Below, in pieces: positions 47,325 through 56,691 of a DNA stretch of 64,000 bases (position 1 is the stretch's first letter; the number at the start of each line of letters is the position of its first letter). A program made the position numbers and the translations under genes. Under the pieces are notes generated by a model. It did not search any database. It had not been told where the DNA came from and worked only from the letters and a program-made list of their open reading frames with translations. Origin of the DNA: an uncultured Clostridium sp. (GTDB lineage Bacteria > Bacillota > Clostridia > TANB77 > CAG-508); NCBI GenBank assembly GCA_900555835.1, contig USMK01000003.1, positions 24,465-88,464 of the forward strand, written 5' to 3'.

Positions 47325-47658
47325 TTTTCAAAACTCCTTTTTTATAATAAATAAATAATATTAGTAGTAATAGTAGTAGGTTATGTGGATTGTGTGGAAA
47401 AGTACCCTCAGACTTTATACGCGTAGGATTTTAGATGTTCATAAATCTGTTGATAAACGAGGGTAGTTATACACAGGTTATTCAATATTATGTGGAAAAC
47501 ATAGTTATTAACAATTCATATACAGGTTATTAACAGGTCCCCTGTGGGTAACTAACCAACCACTTCCGTAAGAAGAACTACCAAAATTTTTTTAAAAATC
47601 TGTTCTTACAAACGTCTATTTTAAAAAATCTAAATAATCATTTATACATAAACAAAAA
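47325..47658. promoter_or_regulatory. dnaA-dnaN intergenic region with DnaA-box-like sites
   Basis: Noncoding. TTATACACA at 47467-47475 matches the DnaA-box consensus TTATNCACA. Near matches on the other strand (TGTGGAT, TGTGGAAAA) occur around 47384, 47392 and 47491, with repeated GGTTATTNAC-type motifs. It may be the second half of a bipartite origin or autoregulatory sites. Confidence 0.65.
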
Positions 47659-48999
47659 CTAAGATGTTAGATTCTTTTTCACATTATCCACAATTAATTT
47701 TGTATTTGGATTAGTTTTAATTTCTTTATCAATTTTTTTATAAGCATGCATTACAGTTGTGTGATCTCTTTTTCCAAATTCATCTCCTATCTTAGGAAAT
47801 GAGGCATTTGCTACACTTCTACACAAATACATTGCAATTTGTCTTGGAAAAACAATGTCATTTGATTTTTTAGAAGATTTTAAATCCTTAATATCAATAC
47901 CAAAATATTTAGAAACAACCTCTTGAATATAATCAATTGATATAACTCTTTCTTTTTTAGATACGATATCATAAATAGACTCCTCTGCCATTTCAAGGGT
48001 AATTGGAATATTAGATAAAGAAGCATGAGCAACAATTTTATTTAATGCTCCTTCCAACTCTCTAATATTAGAATCTATTTTTGTAGCAATATTACACAAA
48101 ATTTCATCATCAATAATAATATTATCTAAATCTGCTTTTTTCCTTAGTATAGCTAAACGGGTTTCATAATCAGGTGCAGACACATCTGCAATTAGTCCCC
48201 ATTCAAATCTTGACTTTAAACGTTCTTCAAGAAGTGGAATATCTCTTGGTGGCTTATCACTAGAAATTACAATTTGCTTGCCATTTTCTTGAAGTGTATT
48301 AAATGTGTGGAAAAACTCTTCTTGAACAGCATCTTTTTTTGAAATAAATTGAATATCGTCAACAAGAAGAACATCAACAGTTCTGTATTTATTTCTAAAT
48401 TTTTCATTTGTATTATCTTTTATTGCATTAACAAATTCATTTGTAAATTTTTCAGAAGTAACATATAAAACTTTCGCATTTTTGTTGTTTCTTAGAATTT
48501 CATTACCAATAGCGTGCATCAAGTGAGTTTTCCCCAACCCTGCCCCACCATATAAAAATAGTGGATTGTATGATGCACCAGGTGCTTCTGTAACTGCTAA
48601 TGCAGCTGCATGAGCCAATCTATTGTTATCCCCAACAACAAAAGAGCTAAAAGTATATCTAGGATTTAAAGATGAATTAGAATAAACAAGTTTGTTTTCA
48701 ATTGGTGTTTCAGAAATGTTTGTTTTCTCAGAATTATTATCTTTTTGTTCATTTGGAACAACAAAAGAAATTTCAAAAGACTTGTTTGTTAAATATGCAT
48801 AAGCCTTTTTAAGCAATGTTGTATATTGTGCTTGCATAAGGTCTTGCATAAATTTTGTATCACATCTAAATACAATTTCATTTTCAGAAAAACTTAGATA
48901 AGATAAATCTTTAATCCAAACGTCATAAGCAAACTCAGACATATCACTTCTTAAAAGTTCTTTAACTTTTGTTAAAAGTTCTTCTTTATCCATATGCAT
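47659..48999 (-). CDS. dnaA: Chromosomal replication initiator DnaA
   Basis: AAA+ initiator that binds oriC and opens the duplex. The 446-aa protein has the N-terminal DnaB/SirA-interaction domain, a short linker, PRYTFSSFVVGDNNRLAHAA (split: RYTFSSFVVG, NNRLAHAA), Walker A YGGAGLGKTHLMHA (about residues 147-160), Walker B VLLVDDIQFI, sensor 1 VISSDKPP, and the C-terminal DNA-binding helix-turn-helix with signature RDHTTVMHAYKKI. Length is normal. The ORF opens at ATG 48999, two codons upstream of a second Met (MHMDKEEL), so either could be used. Confidence 0.98.
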   Translation of the reverse strand: MHMDKEELLTKVKELLRSDMSEFAYDVWIKDLSYLSFSENEIVFRCDTKFMQDLMQAQYTTLLKKAYAYLTNKSFEISFVVPNEQKDNNSEKTNISETPIENKLVYSNSSLNPRYTFSSFVVGDNNRLAHAAALAVTEAPGASYNPLFLYGGAGLGKTHLMHAIGNEILRNNKNAKVLYVTSEKFTNEFVNAIKDNTNEKFRNKYRTVDVLLVDDIQFISKKDAVQEEFFHTFNTLQENGKQIVISSDKPPRDIPLLEERLKSRFEWGLIADVSAPDYETRLAILRKKADLDNIIIDDEILCNIATKIDSNIRELEGALNKIVAHASLSNIPITLEMAEESIYDIVSKKERVISIDYIQEVVSKYFGIDIKDLKSSKKSNDIVFPRQIAMYLCRSVANASFPKIGDEFGKRDHTTVMHAYKKIDKEIKTNPNTKLIVDNVKKNLTS

Positions 49000-49248
49000 T
49001 TAAAATTCAGCCCCTTTTGTTAATATTGTGATAGGAAAAAATCAAAAGTTATCCACAGATTTATCCACACCTGTTGATAAACTAGCGATTCTAGTATAAA
49101 ATTTGTCCACATTGTACTACTCTTAAATGACAAGAAAAGCTAGTATTCTGCAAAAAAGCCTTATTTCCCTATTATTACGATATAATATCAAAATTTAAAA
49201 ACATAGTCAATATAAAAAAAAATTTACTTTAAAAACATGTAAAAAGTA
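49000..49248. promoter_or_regulatory. Origin of replication (oriC) between dnaA and rpmH
   Basis: Two perfect DnaA boxes TTATCCACA (49049-49057 and 49061-49069) and a near match TTGTCCACA (49103-49111) are followed by an A/T-only tract (about 49170-49240) suited to unwinding. Gene orientation reverses here: most genes to the left run leftward and most to the right run rightward. This is the standard Firmicutes origin site. Confidence 0.88.
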
Positions 49249-49277
49249 TTGACAAATAGCTAAAAAATGTGTATAAT
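49249..49277 (+). promoter_or_regulatory. rpmH promoter
   Basis: Perfect consensus TTGACA (49249-49254), 17-base spacer, TATAAT (49272-49277), about 60 bases before rpmH. Confidence 0.92.
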
Positions 49278-49336
49278 CGTAATACTTGTAATTTAGTAAT
49301 AAACAAAAATTGTTTAAATATATTAGGAGGTGCAAA

Positions 49337-49471
49337 ATGAAAAGAACATACCAACCAAAAAAAAGACAAAGACAAAAAGAGCACGGTTTTTTAAAAAGAA
49401 TGAAAACAAGAGCTGGCAGAAAAGTTTTAAAAGCTAGAAGAGATAAAGGTAGAAAGAAAATATGTGCTTAA
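49337..49471 (+). CDS. rpmH: 50S ribosomal protein L34 (bL34)
   Basis: A 44-aa ribosomal protein. It starts MKRTYQPKKRQRQ, contains HGFLKRMKTRAGRKVLKARR and ends KGRKKICA, the conserved bL34 pattern. ATG 49337 is 7 bases after AGGAGG. The CGG trinucleotide at 49384 is out of frame (CAC GGT). Co-transcribed with rnpA, with a small hairpin between them. Confidence 0.98.
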   Translation: MKRTYQPKKRQRQKEHGFLKRMKTRAGRKVLKARRDKGRKKICA

Positions 49472-49479
49472 TAAATGGT

Positions 49480-49508
49480 AAAGGCTGCAGGTTTAGTAGC
49501 CTTTTTTC
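49480..49508 (+). terminator. Hairpin with T-run between rpmH and rnpA
   Basis: AAGGCT / AGCCTT stem with an 11-base loop and following T-run. It probably attenuates so that L34 is made in excess of RnpA. Confidence 0.65.
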
Positions 49509-49537
49509 TTTAAAAGCAAAAGCAGAGAGATGTAAAA

Positions 49538-49882
49538 ATGAAAACAATAATGTTAAAGAAAAATTATGAATTCCAAAAAGTATTTGCTAAAAAAAACTAT
49601 TATGGTGGAAAATATTTAGAGATGTTTATAATAGATAATAATAAACAATCTAATTATATGGGAATTGCGATTAGTAAAAAGATTGCTAATAGTGTGCAAA
49701 GAAACAAAATAAAAAGATTGATAAGAGAAAATTATAGACAAATAGAAGAAAAAATAGTAAAAGGAAAAACATATGTAATATTGTGGAAAAAAAAGGCAAG
49801 TATAGAGAATGCTACATATTACAATGTAAAAGAAGATATTGATAGAATTTTTAAAAAAGCAAATCTAATAAATGAGGAATAA
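49538..49882 (+). CDS. rnpA: Ribonuclease P protein component
   Basis: Basic protein cofactor of RNase P, which matures tRNA 5' ends, 114 aa. Family pattern: LKKNYEFQKVFAKKNYYGGKYL, GIAISKKIANSVQRNKIKRLIRENYR (split: GIAISKKIANSVQ, RNKIKRLIRENYR), the RNR-type motif that binds the RNA subunit. The last codons overlap yidD by one base. Confidence 0.95.
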   Translation: MKTIMLKKNYEFQKVFAKKNYYGGKYLEMFIIDNNKQSNYMGIAISKKIANSVQRNKIKRLIRENYRQIEEKIVKGKTYVILWKKKASIENATYYNVKEDIDRIFKKANLINEE

Positions 49883-50100
49883 TGAAAAAAATATTATTAA
49901 AACTAATAAACTTTTATAAAAAAGCAATATCTCCATGGCTTTCAAGCAAAGGAGTACATTGTAAATTTTACCCGACTTGTTCAGAATACTCAAAACAAGC
50001 AATAGAAAAATATGGAGTGGGAAAGGGAAGTTTATTATCTTTAAAAAGAATACTAAAATGTAATCCATTTTCAAAAGGTGGATATGACCCATTAAAATAA
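49882..50100 (+). CDS. yidD: Membrane protein insertion efficiency factor YidD
   Basis: 72-aa YidD-family protein (UPF0161) that aids YidC-dependent insertion. Shows FYKKAISPWLSSKGVHCKFYPTCSEYS (split: FYKKAISPWLSS, CKFYPTCSEYSKQA) and ends CNPFSKGGYDPLK, which is diagnostic. Starts at ATG 49882 overlapping the rnpA stop. Confidence 0.97.
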   Translation: MKKILLKLINFYKKAISPWLSSKGVHCKFYPTCSEYSKQAIEKYGVGKGSLLSLKRILKCNPFSKGGYDPLK

Positions 50101-50116
50101 ATAACGGAGGTTAAAT

Positions 50117-50959
50117 ATGTTTGCTTTTTTTGCTAATATGTTTGGTTACATATTAAATTTTATATATGAAATAGTTAAAAATTATGGTTTATCAATAATA
50201 ATATTTAGCATATTGATAAAAATAATATTGTTACCAATATCAATAAAACAACAAAAAACAATGCAAAAGACTACAAAAATAAACGAACAAGTAAGACAAT
50301 TACAATTTAAATACAAAAACAATCCAGAAATGCTAAATAAAGAAACAATGGCCTTATACAAAAGGGAAAATATGAGCCCACTTAGTGGATGTTTTAGCTC
50401 AATAATACAAATAATATTATTACTATCAGTATTTTTCTTAGTACAAAGTCCACTAACCTATATGAGAAAAGTAGATACAACAGTTATTGAAGACTATAAA
50501 TCAAAATTAATACAAGATGGACAAGCAGGAGGAAATATAAAATATCCTGAAATAAATATAATAAAAGAAAAGGGACAAGAAGATGAAAGAGTATATATAA
50601 ATATGGAGTTCTTAGGATTAGATTTAAGTCTAGTTCCAGTAGGCTCAATGGGGGATTATAGAGTATATATAATTCCAGTTTTATATGTAATATCTTCAAT
50701 AGCGTCAATGAAAATATCAACAAATATGACTAAAAAGAAGAAAAAAGAAGAAAACGGAAATGAAGAAAAGAATGAAATGGATGCAATTGAAGAGGCTAAT
50801 AAAAATATGATGTATATAATGCCTGTAATGGCTGTTTCTGTATCACTAATAGCACCTTTAGGACTGGCATTATACTGGCTTGTAAATAATTTGCTAATGA
50901 TAATAGAAAAGGTTATAATGAATAAAATTATTAAAACAGAAGGTGAAGAAAATGCCTAA
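50117..50959 (+). CDS. yidC: Membrane protein insertase YidC (Oxa1 family)
   Basis: Inserts and folds inner-membrane proteins with or without Sec, 280 aa. Five hydrophobic helices: FANMFGYILNFIYEIV, YGLSIIIFSILIKIILLPIS, then a cytoplasmic loop QQKTMQKTTKIN, IIQIILLLSVFFLV, IIPVLYVISSIASM, and MPVMAVSVSLIAPLGLALYW. The conserved hydrophilic-groove arginine is not placed exactly by eye. The AACGGAGG site precedes ATG 50117. The 3' end overlaps jag by 17 bases. Confidence 0.95.
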   Translation: MFAFFANMFGYILNFIYEIVKNYGLSIIIFSILIKIILLPISIKQQKTMQKTTKINEQVRQLQFKYKNNPEMLNKETMALYKRENMSPLSGCFSSIIQIILLLSVFFLVQSPLTYMRKVDTTVIEDYKSKLIQDGQAGGNIKYPEINIIKEKGQEDERVYINMEFLGLDLSLVPVGSMGDYRVYIIPVLYVISSIASMKISTNMTKKKKKEENGNEEKNEMDAIEEANKNMMYIMPVMAVSVSLIAPLGLALYWLVNNLLMIIEKVIMNKIIKTEGEENA

Positions 50960-51638
50960 AACAATGATATTTGAAGGAAAAACAACATCAGAGGCAATAG
51001 AAAAAGGCTTAAAAGAATTTAATACATCAAGAGAAAATGTAGATATAAAAATATTAGAAGAAGAAAAAAGAAGTTTTTTCAGTATATTAGTACCAAGGAT
51101 TGTAAAAATTGAAATGACATTAAAAGAAAATAGAAAAAAAGATATTAGAAAACATGAAAGAGAACAAATTTCAGAAGAAGAACAAAAGAAAGCTATGAAA
51201 ATAGTTGAAGATTTTGTAAAAGAACTTACGGGAAAATTAAAACAAAGTGAAATAGAGTATAAATTAAATATAGTAGGAGAATATATTGAAGTTGAACTAA
51301 ATGGCGAAAATGCTGGATATTTAATAGGTTATAGAGGAGAAACGCTAAACTCAATACAAGTTATAATGAATTCTGTTTTAAAAAACAGAATGAAAACACA
51401 CTTAAAAGTAACACTTGATATATGTGGATATAAAAAAGAAAGAGTAAAAACACTAGAACAATTAGCAGAAAGAGTAGCAAACACTGTAATAAAAACAGGA
51501 AAAACCGTAACCTTAGACCCAATGAGACCATATGAAAGAAAAATAATACATTCTAAACTACAAGAAAACTCAAAAATAAGAACACATAGCGTTGGAGAAG
51601 AGCCATATAGAAAAATCGTAATATCTTTAAATAAATAA
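50943..51638 (+). CDS. jag: KH/R3H RNA-binding protein Jag (KhpB)
   Basis: RNA-binding protein linked to cell division and elongation in Gram-positives, 231 aa. An N-terminal Jag domain (IFEGKTTSEAIEKGL, NVDIKILEEEKRSFF), a charged linker, a type II KH domain with GYLIGYRGETLNSIQ (about residues 124-138), then an R3H domain ending LDPMRPYERKIIHSKLQ with the R-x-x-x-H core. Overlaps yidC, the usual order rpmH-rnpA-yidD-yidC-jag-mnmE. Confidence 0.95.
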   Translation: MKKMPKTMIFEGKTTSEAIEKGLKEFNTSRENVDIKILEEEKRSFFSILVPRIVKIEMTLKENRKKDIRKHEREQISEEEQKKAMKIVEDFVKELTGKLKQSEIEYKLNIVGEYIEVELNGENAGYLIGYRGETLNSIQVIMNSVLKNRMKTHLKVTLDICGYKKERVKTLEQLAERVANTVIKTGKTVTLDPMRPYERKIIHSKLQENSKIRTHSVGEEPYRKIVISLNK

Positions 51639-51648
51639 AAAAGTGTAA

Positions 51649-51682
51649 ATTAGGTAGGAGTTTTCCTGCCTAATTGTTTTTT
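51649..51682 (+). terminator. Hairpin between jag and mnmE
   Basis: ATTAGGTAGG pairs with CCTGCCTAAT (one G-U pair, 5-base loop), followed by a T-run that abuts the mnmE ribosome site. Terminator or attenuator. Confidence 0.7.
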
Positions 51683-51695
51683 AGGAGTGAGAAAA

Positions 51696-53061
51696 ATGAG
51701 AACAATTGCAGCAATATCAACATCTCCGGGAGTTGGCGGAATAGGAATAATAAGAATTAGCGGAGACGAAGCATTTAATGTAATAGAAAAAATATTTAAA
51801 CCAAAAAGCGAAAAAGAACCAAAAACATATACAATGAAATATGGATTTATAATTGATCCAAAAACAGAAAAGAAAATTGACGAAGTATTAGTATCATATT
51901 TCTTTGCACCAAAAAGCTATACGACAGAGAATATGTGTGAAATTAATTCACATGGTTCTAGTGTAGTAATGCAAAAAATATTGGAACTTTGCCTAGAAAA
52001 TGGGGCAGTTTTAGCAGAACCACGGAGAATTTACTAAAAAGGCTTTTGTAAATGGAAGGATAGACCTATCTCAGGCAGAAGCTGTTATAGAATTAATAAA
52101 TTCAAAAACAGAAAAAGAAGCCGAAGCATCTGTAAATCAGTTAGAGGGATATTTAAAACAGGAAATAACTACAATAAAAAGTATAATACTTGAAATAATG
52201 ACAGACATAGAAGCATCAATTGATTATCCAGAGTATGATGTAGAGGAAGTAACAAATGAAAAAGCAATTCAAAAATTGGACGAAGCAGAAGCAAAGCTAA
52301 AAAAATTAGAAGAATCTTTTAAAACAGGTAAAATAATAAGGGAAGGAATAAAAACTGCAATAATAGGTAAACCAAATGCAGGAAAATCGTCTTTATTAAA
52401 TGCTATATTAAAAGAGGAAAGAGCTATTGTTACGGAATATGCAGGAACAACAAGAGACACCATAGAAGAATTTATAACAATCAAAGGAATTCCACTAAAA
52501 ATCATAGATACAGCAGGAATAAGAGATGCAAAAGATGAAGTTGAAAAAATAGGAATAATAAAATCTAAGAAAATAGCAGAAAATAGTGATTTGGTTATTG
52601 CAATATTTGATGCCAGCAAAGAATTAACAGAGGAAGACAAAGAAATCTTAGAATTGATAAAAAACAAAAATGCTATAATCTTGCTAAATAAAATAGATTT
52701 AGGCAAAAAAGTAATAGATGAACAATACTTAAAACAATACAATAAAAAAATAATTGAAATTTCAGCATTAAAGAAACAAGGAATAGAAGAATTATACGAA
52801 GAAATTAGCAGAATGTTTAATATAAGTCAAATAAACATAAATGATGGTGTAACTATTACAAACATAAGGCATTTAGAGTTAGTAAAAAAAGCAAGAATGT
52901 ATTGCCAAAAAGCAAAAGAAACAATAAAAGCACAAATGCCAATAGATATATGTGCAATTGATATAAAGGAAATAATAGAAAGCTTGAATTCAATCACAGG
53001 AGAAAATGCAACAGAAGATATAATAAACGAAATTTTTAAGAAATTTTGTCTAGGGAAATAA
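51696..53061 (+). CDS. mnmE: tRNA modification GTPase MnmE, with one +1 shift at CGG
   Basis: With MnmG it makes the cmnm5 modification of U34 in tRNAs. I start it at ATG 51696, since the GTG nine bases earlier lies within the ribosome site. The N-terminal THF-binding domain runs ISTSPGVGGIGIIRISG to ENGAVLAEP. There CGG (52023) follows CCA. A +1 move gives GEFTKKAFVNGRIDLSQAEAV, the invariant P-G-E-F-T block of MnmE. The zero frame stops after three further codons. The helical domain carries a GTPase with GKPNAGKSS, AGTTRD, DTAGIRD and NKID. The C-terminus FCLGK supplies the catalytic cysteine. The joined protein is 454 aa, the normal family length. Confidence 0.94.
52023..52026 (+). other. 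CGGA +1 recoding site 10 (mnmE, EPGEFT)
   Basis: CGG follows CCA. Skipping the C gives GGA GAA TTT ACT AAA AAG, restoring the invariant PGEFTKKAF of MnmE. One of the clearest cases, because the flanking sequence is highly conserved on both sides. Confidence 0.94.
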
Positions 53062-53179
53062 AAAAATATGAAAAAATTATCTAGCAGTATAAAGCCTCAC
53101 AGACGAAAAATTGGCAAAAAGATTGACGGAACGGGCTTTTCTGTTCTTTAAAAAACGAGAAAAATAGGAGATGAATTAA

Positions 53180-55078
53180 ATGAAATATTATGCAGGAGAA
53201 TATGATGTTGCAGTTATCGGAGCAGGACATGCAGGATGTGAAGCAGCACTTGCAGCAGCAAGACTAGGAATGAAAACCGCAATATTTTCAATCAGTTTAG
53301 AGGTAATAGCAAATATGCCTTGTAATCCAAACATAGGAGGAACATCAAAGGGACACTTAGTAAGGGAAATAGATAGTCTTGGAGGCGAAATGGGAAAAAA
53401 CATAGACAAAGCATTTATTCAGTCAAGAATGTTAAACACCTCAAAAGGCCCAGCCGTGCATTCTTTAAGAGCACAAGCCGATAGAAAAAAATATCAAAGA
53501 GAAATGAAACATACATTAGAGTTACAAGAAAACCTAGATGTAAAGCAAGCTGAAATTGTAAACATCGAAGTAGAAGACGGAAAAGTAAAATCAATAGAAA
53601 CAAACATAGGGGCGGTTTATAACGTTAAATCAATAATTCTAGCAACAGGAACATATTTAAAAGGAAAGATATTTATAGGGGAAGTTTCATACGAAAGTGG
53701 ACCAGATGGAGTTTTCCCAGCAAACAAATTATCAGAATCTCTTAAAAAACTAGGAATAGACATAGTTAGATTTAAAACAGGAACACCGGCAAGAGTGAAC
53801 AGAAGAAGCCTAGACTTTTCTAAAATGGAAATTCAAGAAGGAGATGACGAAATAGTAGCATTTTCTTTTGAAAACGAAATAAAACCACAAAAGCAGGAGC
53901 CTTGCTATCTTACATATACAAACGAAAGAACACACAAAATAATAAGAGATAATTTGCATCGTTCTCCACTATATGCTGGAAAGATAGAAGGAACAGGACC
54001 AAGATATTGCCCATCAATAGAAGATAAAGTAGTTAGATTTGCAGATAAAGAAAGACATCAAATATTTATAGAGCCAATGGGCTTGGATACAGAAGAAATG
54101 TATGTACAAGGAATGAGTTCTTCGCTTCCGGAAGAAGTGCAAATTGCTATGTATAGAACTATACCAGGATTAGAGCATGTAGAGTTTACAAGACCTGCAT
54201 ATGCAATTGAATATGACTGCATAAATCCTTCTGAACTAAAATTATCCTTAGAGTTAAAGAAAATAGAAGGAATGTTTTTTGCAGGACAAATAAATGGAAC
54301 ATCTGGATATGAGGAAGCTGCTGCACAAGGAATAATTGCCGGAATCAATGCTGCACAAAAATTAAAAGGTAAAAAGCCACTAATATTAGATAGGTCAGAG
54401 GCATATATAGGGGTTTTAATAGACGATATAGTAACAAAAGGAACAAATGAGCCATACAGAATGATGACATCAAGAGCAGAATACCGCCTTTTACTAAGAC
54501 AAGACAATGCAGATTTAAGATTAACAGAAAAAGGACACGAAATAGGACTAATTTCAGACGAAAGATACGAGGAATTTAAAAAGAAAAAAGCAAATATAGA
54601 AAAAGAAATAGAAAGATTAAAAGAAACAACAATTAAACCAACAGAAAAAGTAAATAAGTTCTTAAAAGAAAATAATTCTTCTGAAATAGAGGCAGGAGTA
54701 AAACTTTCTGAATTATTAAAAAGAACAGAACTTACATATAATAAACTAGCTGAAATAGACGAAAATAGACCAGAACTAAAAAAGGCAGAGAAGGAACAAG
54801 TAGAAATACAAATAAAATATGAAGGATATATAAAATTACAACAAAAACAAGTAGAGGAATTCAAAAAACTAGAAAATAAGCTATTATCAGAGGATATAGA
54901 CTACAATCAAATAAAAGGAATAAGCTTAGAAGCAAGACAAAAATTAAATTTAAGAAAACCAACATCAATAGGACAAGCATCAAGAATATCTGGAATATCA
55001 CCAGCAGATATATCTGTTCTACTTATATATTTAGAGCAACACAAAGAAAAAAAGGAGATTAGTAATGGAGAAAACTAA
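53180..55078 (+). CDS. mnmG: tRNA uridine-5-carboxymethylaminomethyl synthase MnmG (GidA)
   Basis: FAD-dependent partner of MnmE, 632 aa. N-terminal dinucleotide-binding motif VIGAGHAGCEAALAAARLG, then NPNIGGTSKGHLVREIDSLGG (split: NPNIGGTSKGH, REIDSLGG), ILATGTYLKG, PCYLTYTNERTH with the conserved cysteine, and FAGQINGTSGYEEAAAQG (split: GQINGTSGYEEAAAQG). C-terminal helical region ends SRISGISPADISVLLIYL. Several CGG trinucleotides occur but none is in frame. Overlaps rsmG by 14 bases. Confidence 0.97.
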   Translation: MKYYAGEYDVAVIGAGHAGCEAALAAARLGMKTAIFSISLEVIANMPCNPNIGGTSKGHLVREIDSLGGEMGKNIDKAFIQSRMLNTSKGPAVHSLRAQADRKKYQREMKHTLELQENLDVKQAEIVNIEVEDGKVKSIETNIGAVYNVKSIILATGTYLKGKIFIGEVSYESGPDGVFPANKLSESLKKLGIDIVRFKTGTPARVNRRSLDFSKMEIQEGDDEIVAFSFENEIKPQKQEPCYLTYTNERTHKIIRDNLHRSPLYAGKIEGTGPRYCPSIEDKVVRFADKERHQIFIEPMGLDTEEMYVQGMSSSLPEEVQIAMYRTIPGLEHVEFTRPAYAIEYDCINPSELKLSLELKKIEGMFFAGQINGTSGYEEAAAQGIIAGINAAQKLKGKKPLILDRSEAYIGVLIDDIVTKGTNEPYRMMTSRAEYRLLLRQDNADLRLTEKGHEIGLISDERYEEFKKKKANIEKEIERLKETTIKPTEKVNKFLKENNSSEIEAGVKLSELLKRTELTYNKLAEIDENRPELKKAEKEQVEIQIKYEGYIKLQQKQVEEFKKLENKLLSEDIDYNQIKGISLEARQKLNLRKPTSIGQASRISGISPADISVLLIYLEQHKEKKEISNGEN

Positions 55079-55781
55079 TTTTTATAAAAAAATGGCAGAA
55101 GAAAGTGAAAAGATAGGGATAAAGTTACCAGACGAACAATTAAATGAGTTTTACGAATATATGCAATTATTGCTTGAATGGAACGAAAAAATGAATTTAA
55201 CAGCAATAACAGATCCAGAAGAAGTAATAAAAAAGCATTTTGTAGATTCTATAACAATAAAAAAGTATATAAAAGAAGAAAATAGGCTAATAGATGTTGG
55301 CACAGGGGCTGGCTTTCCCGGTATTCCATTAAAAATAGTAGATAAATCTATAAAATTAACATTATTAGATTCATTAAATAAAAGAATAAACTTTTTAAAT
55401 GAAATAATAGAAAAATTAAACTTAAAAGAAGTAAATACAATTCATTCAAGAGCAGAAGAATATGCAAAAAATAAAGTAAGAGAAAGCTATGATGTAGCAG
55501 TATCAAGAGCAGTAGCTGATTTGCCAATTTTACTAGAATACTTAATGCCATATGTAAAACTAAATGGAATATGTATTTGTATGAAAGGACCAAAGGCACA
55601 AGAAGAACTGGAAAGAAGCAAAAAAGCAATAAATATTCTTGGAGGAAAACTAGAAAAAGTTGAAAAAATAACAATAGACGAAGAAATGGAAAGAAACCTT
55701 ATAATAATAAGAAAAATAAAGGATACGCCTAATAAATATCCTAGAAAAGCAGGCATACCAACCAAAAATCCAATAGTATAA
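55065..55781 (+). CDS. rsmG: 16S rRNA m7G527 methyltransferase RsmG (GidB)
   Basis: SAM-dependent methyltransferase, 238 aa. It has LLLEWNEKMNLTAITDPEE, KHFVDSITIKKY, the SAM motif DVGTGAGFPGIPLKI, LLDSLNKRINFL and VAVSRAVADLPILLEY, then the C-terminal NPRKAG-type ending KYPRKAGIPTKNP. Starts within the end of mnmG, so translation is coupled. Confidence 0.96.
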   Translation: MEKTNFYKKMAEESEKIGIKLPDEQLNEFYEYMQLLLEWNEKMNLTAITDPEEVIKKHFVDSITIKKYIKEENRLIDVGTGAGFPGIPLKIVDKSIKLTLLDSLNKRINFLNEIIEKLNLKEVNTIHSRAEEYAKNKVRESYDVAVSRAVADLPILLEYLMPYVKLNGICICMKGPKAQEELERSKKAINILGGKLEKVEKITIDEEMERNLIIIRKIKDTPNKYPRKAGIPTKNPIV

Positions 55782-55883
55782 ATTAAGCAGCAGGTATAAA
55801 ATAGAATTTTTTCATAAATTTTATTGACATCTGCTCTTAAATTTTATATCATATTTATTAGACAAAAGTAGGAGGGATACAAT

Positions 55884-56672
55884 TTGGGAAAAGTAATAGC
55901 AGTAGCTAATCAAAAAGGTGGAGTCGGAAAGACTACAACCTCAGTAAATCTAAGTAGTGCACTAGCCAAAAGAGGGAAAAAAGTATTGTTAATAGATACA
56001 GATCCCCAAGGAAATGCAACAAGTGGACTTGGAATATCAAAAGAAATAGAAAACTCCGTATATGATGTTATTGTCGGAGATGTTGAAATGGAAAAAATCA
56101 TTGAAAAGACAAATATTAAAAATCTAAGTGTTTGTCCATCAACAATTAGCTTAGCAGGAGCCGAAGTTGAGCTTGTATCAATGATTTCAAGAGAGCAAAG
56201 ACTAAAAGAAAAACTAGATGTAGTAAAAGATAAATTCGATTATGTAATAATAGATTGCCCTCCATCACTTGGACTTATAACATTAAATACATTTACAGCA
56301 GCTGATAGTGTACTTATACCAATACAATGTGAGTTTTATGCATTGGAAGGATTAGGACAACTTATGAATACTGTAAATCTTGTAAAAAAACATTTAAATA
56401 AAGACTTAAAAGTAGAAGGTGCATTATTAACTATGTATGATAGCAGGACCAATTTGTCAAATCAAGTAGTAAAAGAAGTTAGCAAATACTTTGGAGATAA
56501 TGTCTACAAGACAGTAATACCAAGGAATGTAAAGCTTAGCGAAGCACCAAGCTATGGAATGAGTATAACAGAATATGATGCAAGGTCAAAAGGTGCAAAA
56601 GCATATGACAAATTGGCAAAAGAATTCTTAAAAATAAATGAAGCAGAACTAAAAGCAAGGCATATGAAATAA
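55884..56672 (+). CDS. parA: Chromosome partitioning ATPase ParA/Soj
   Basis: MinD-like ATPase acting with ParB at the origin, 262 aa. Deviant Walker A KGGVGKTTTSVNLSSALA (residues about 10-27), Walker A' LLIDTDPQGNATSGLG, Walker B YVIIDCPPSLGLIT, and AEV-type tail RGAKAYDKLA. I accept the TTG start at 55884 (GGAGGGATACAA before it). A promoter may lie in the 55.80-55.86 kb gap (TTGACA-like at 55825 and an AT-rich -10). Followed by parB after 19 bp. Confidence 0.96.
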   Translation: MGKVIAVANQKGGVGKTTTSVNLSSALAKRGKKVLLIDTDPQGNATSGLGISKEIENSVYDVIVGDVEMEKIIEKTNIKNLSVCPSTISLAGAEVELVSMISREQRLKEKLDVVKDKFDYVIIDCPPSLGLITLNTFTAADSVLIPIQCEFYALEGLGQLMNTVNLVKKHLNKDLKVEGALLTMYDSRTNLSNQVVKEVSKYFGDNVYKTVIPRNVKLSEAPSYGMSITEYDARSKGAKAYDKLAKEFLKINEAELKARHMK

Positions 56673-56691
56673 CAAGAAAGGGGGCTATAAT

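Noticed and set aside
54058..54864. Long minus-strand frame inside mnmG (268 codons)
   Set aside because: A shadow of the highly conserved mnmG reading frame; no ribosome site and serine/phenylalanine-rich antisense composition.
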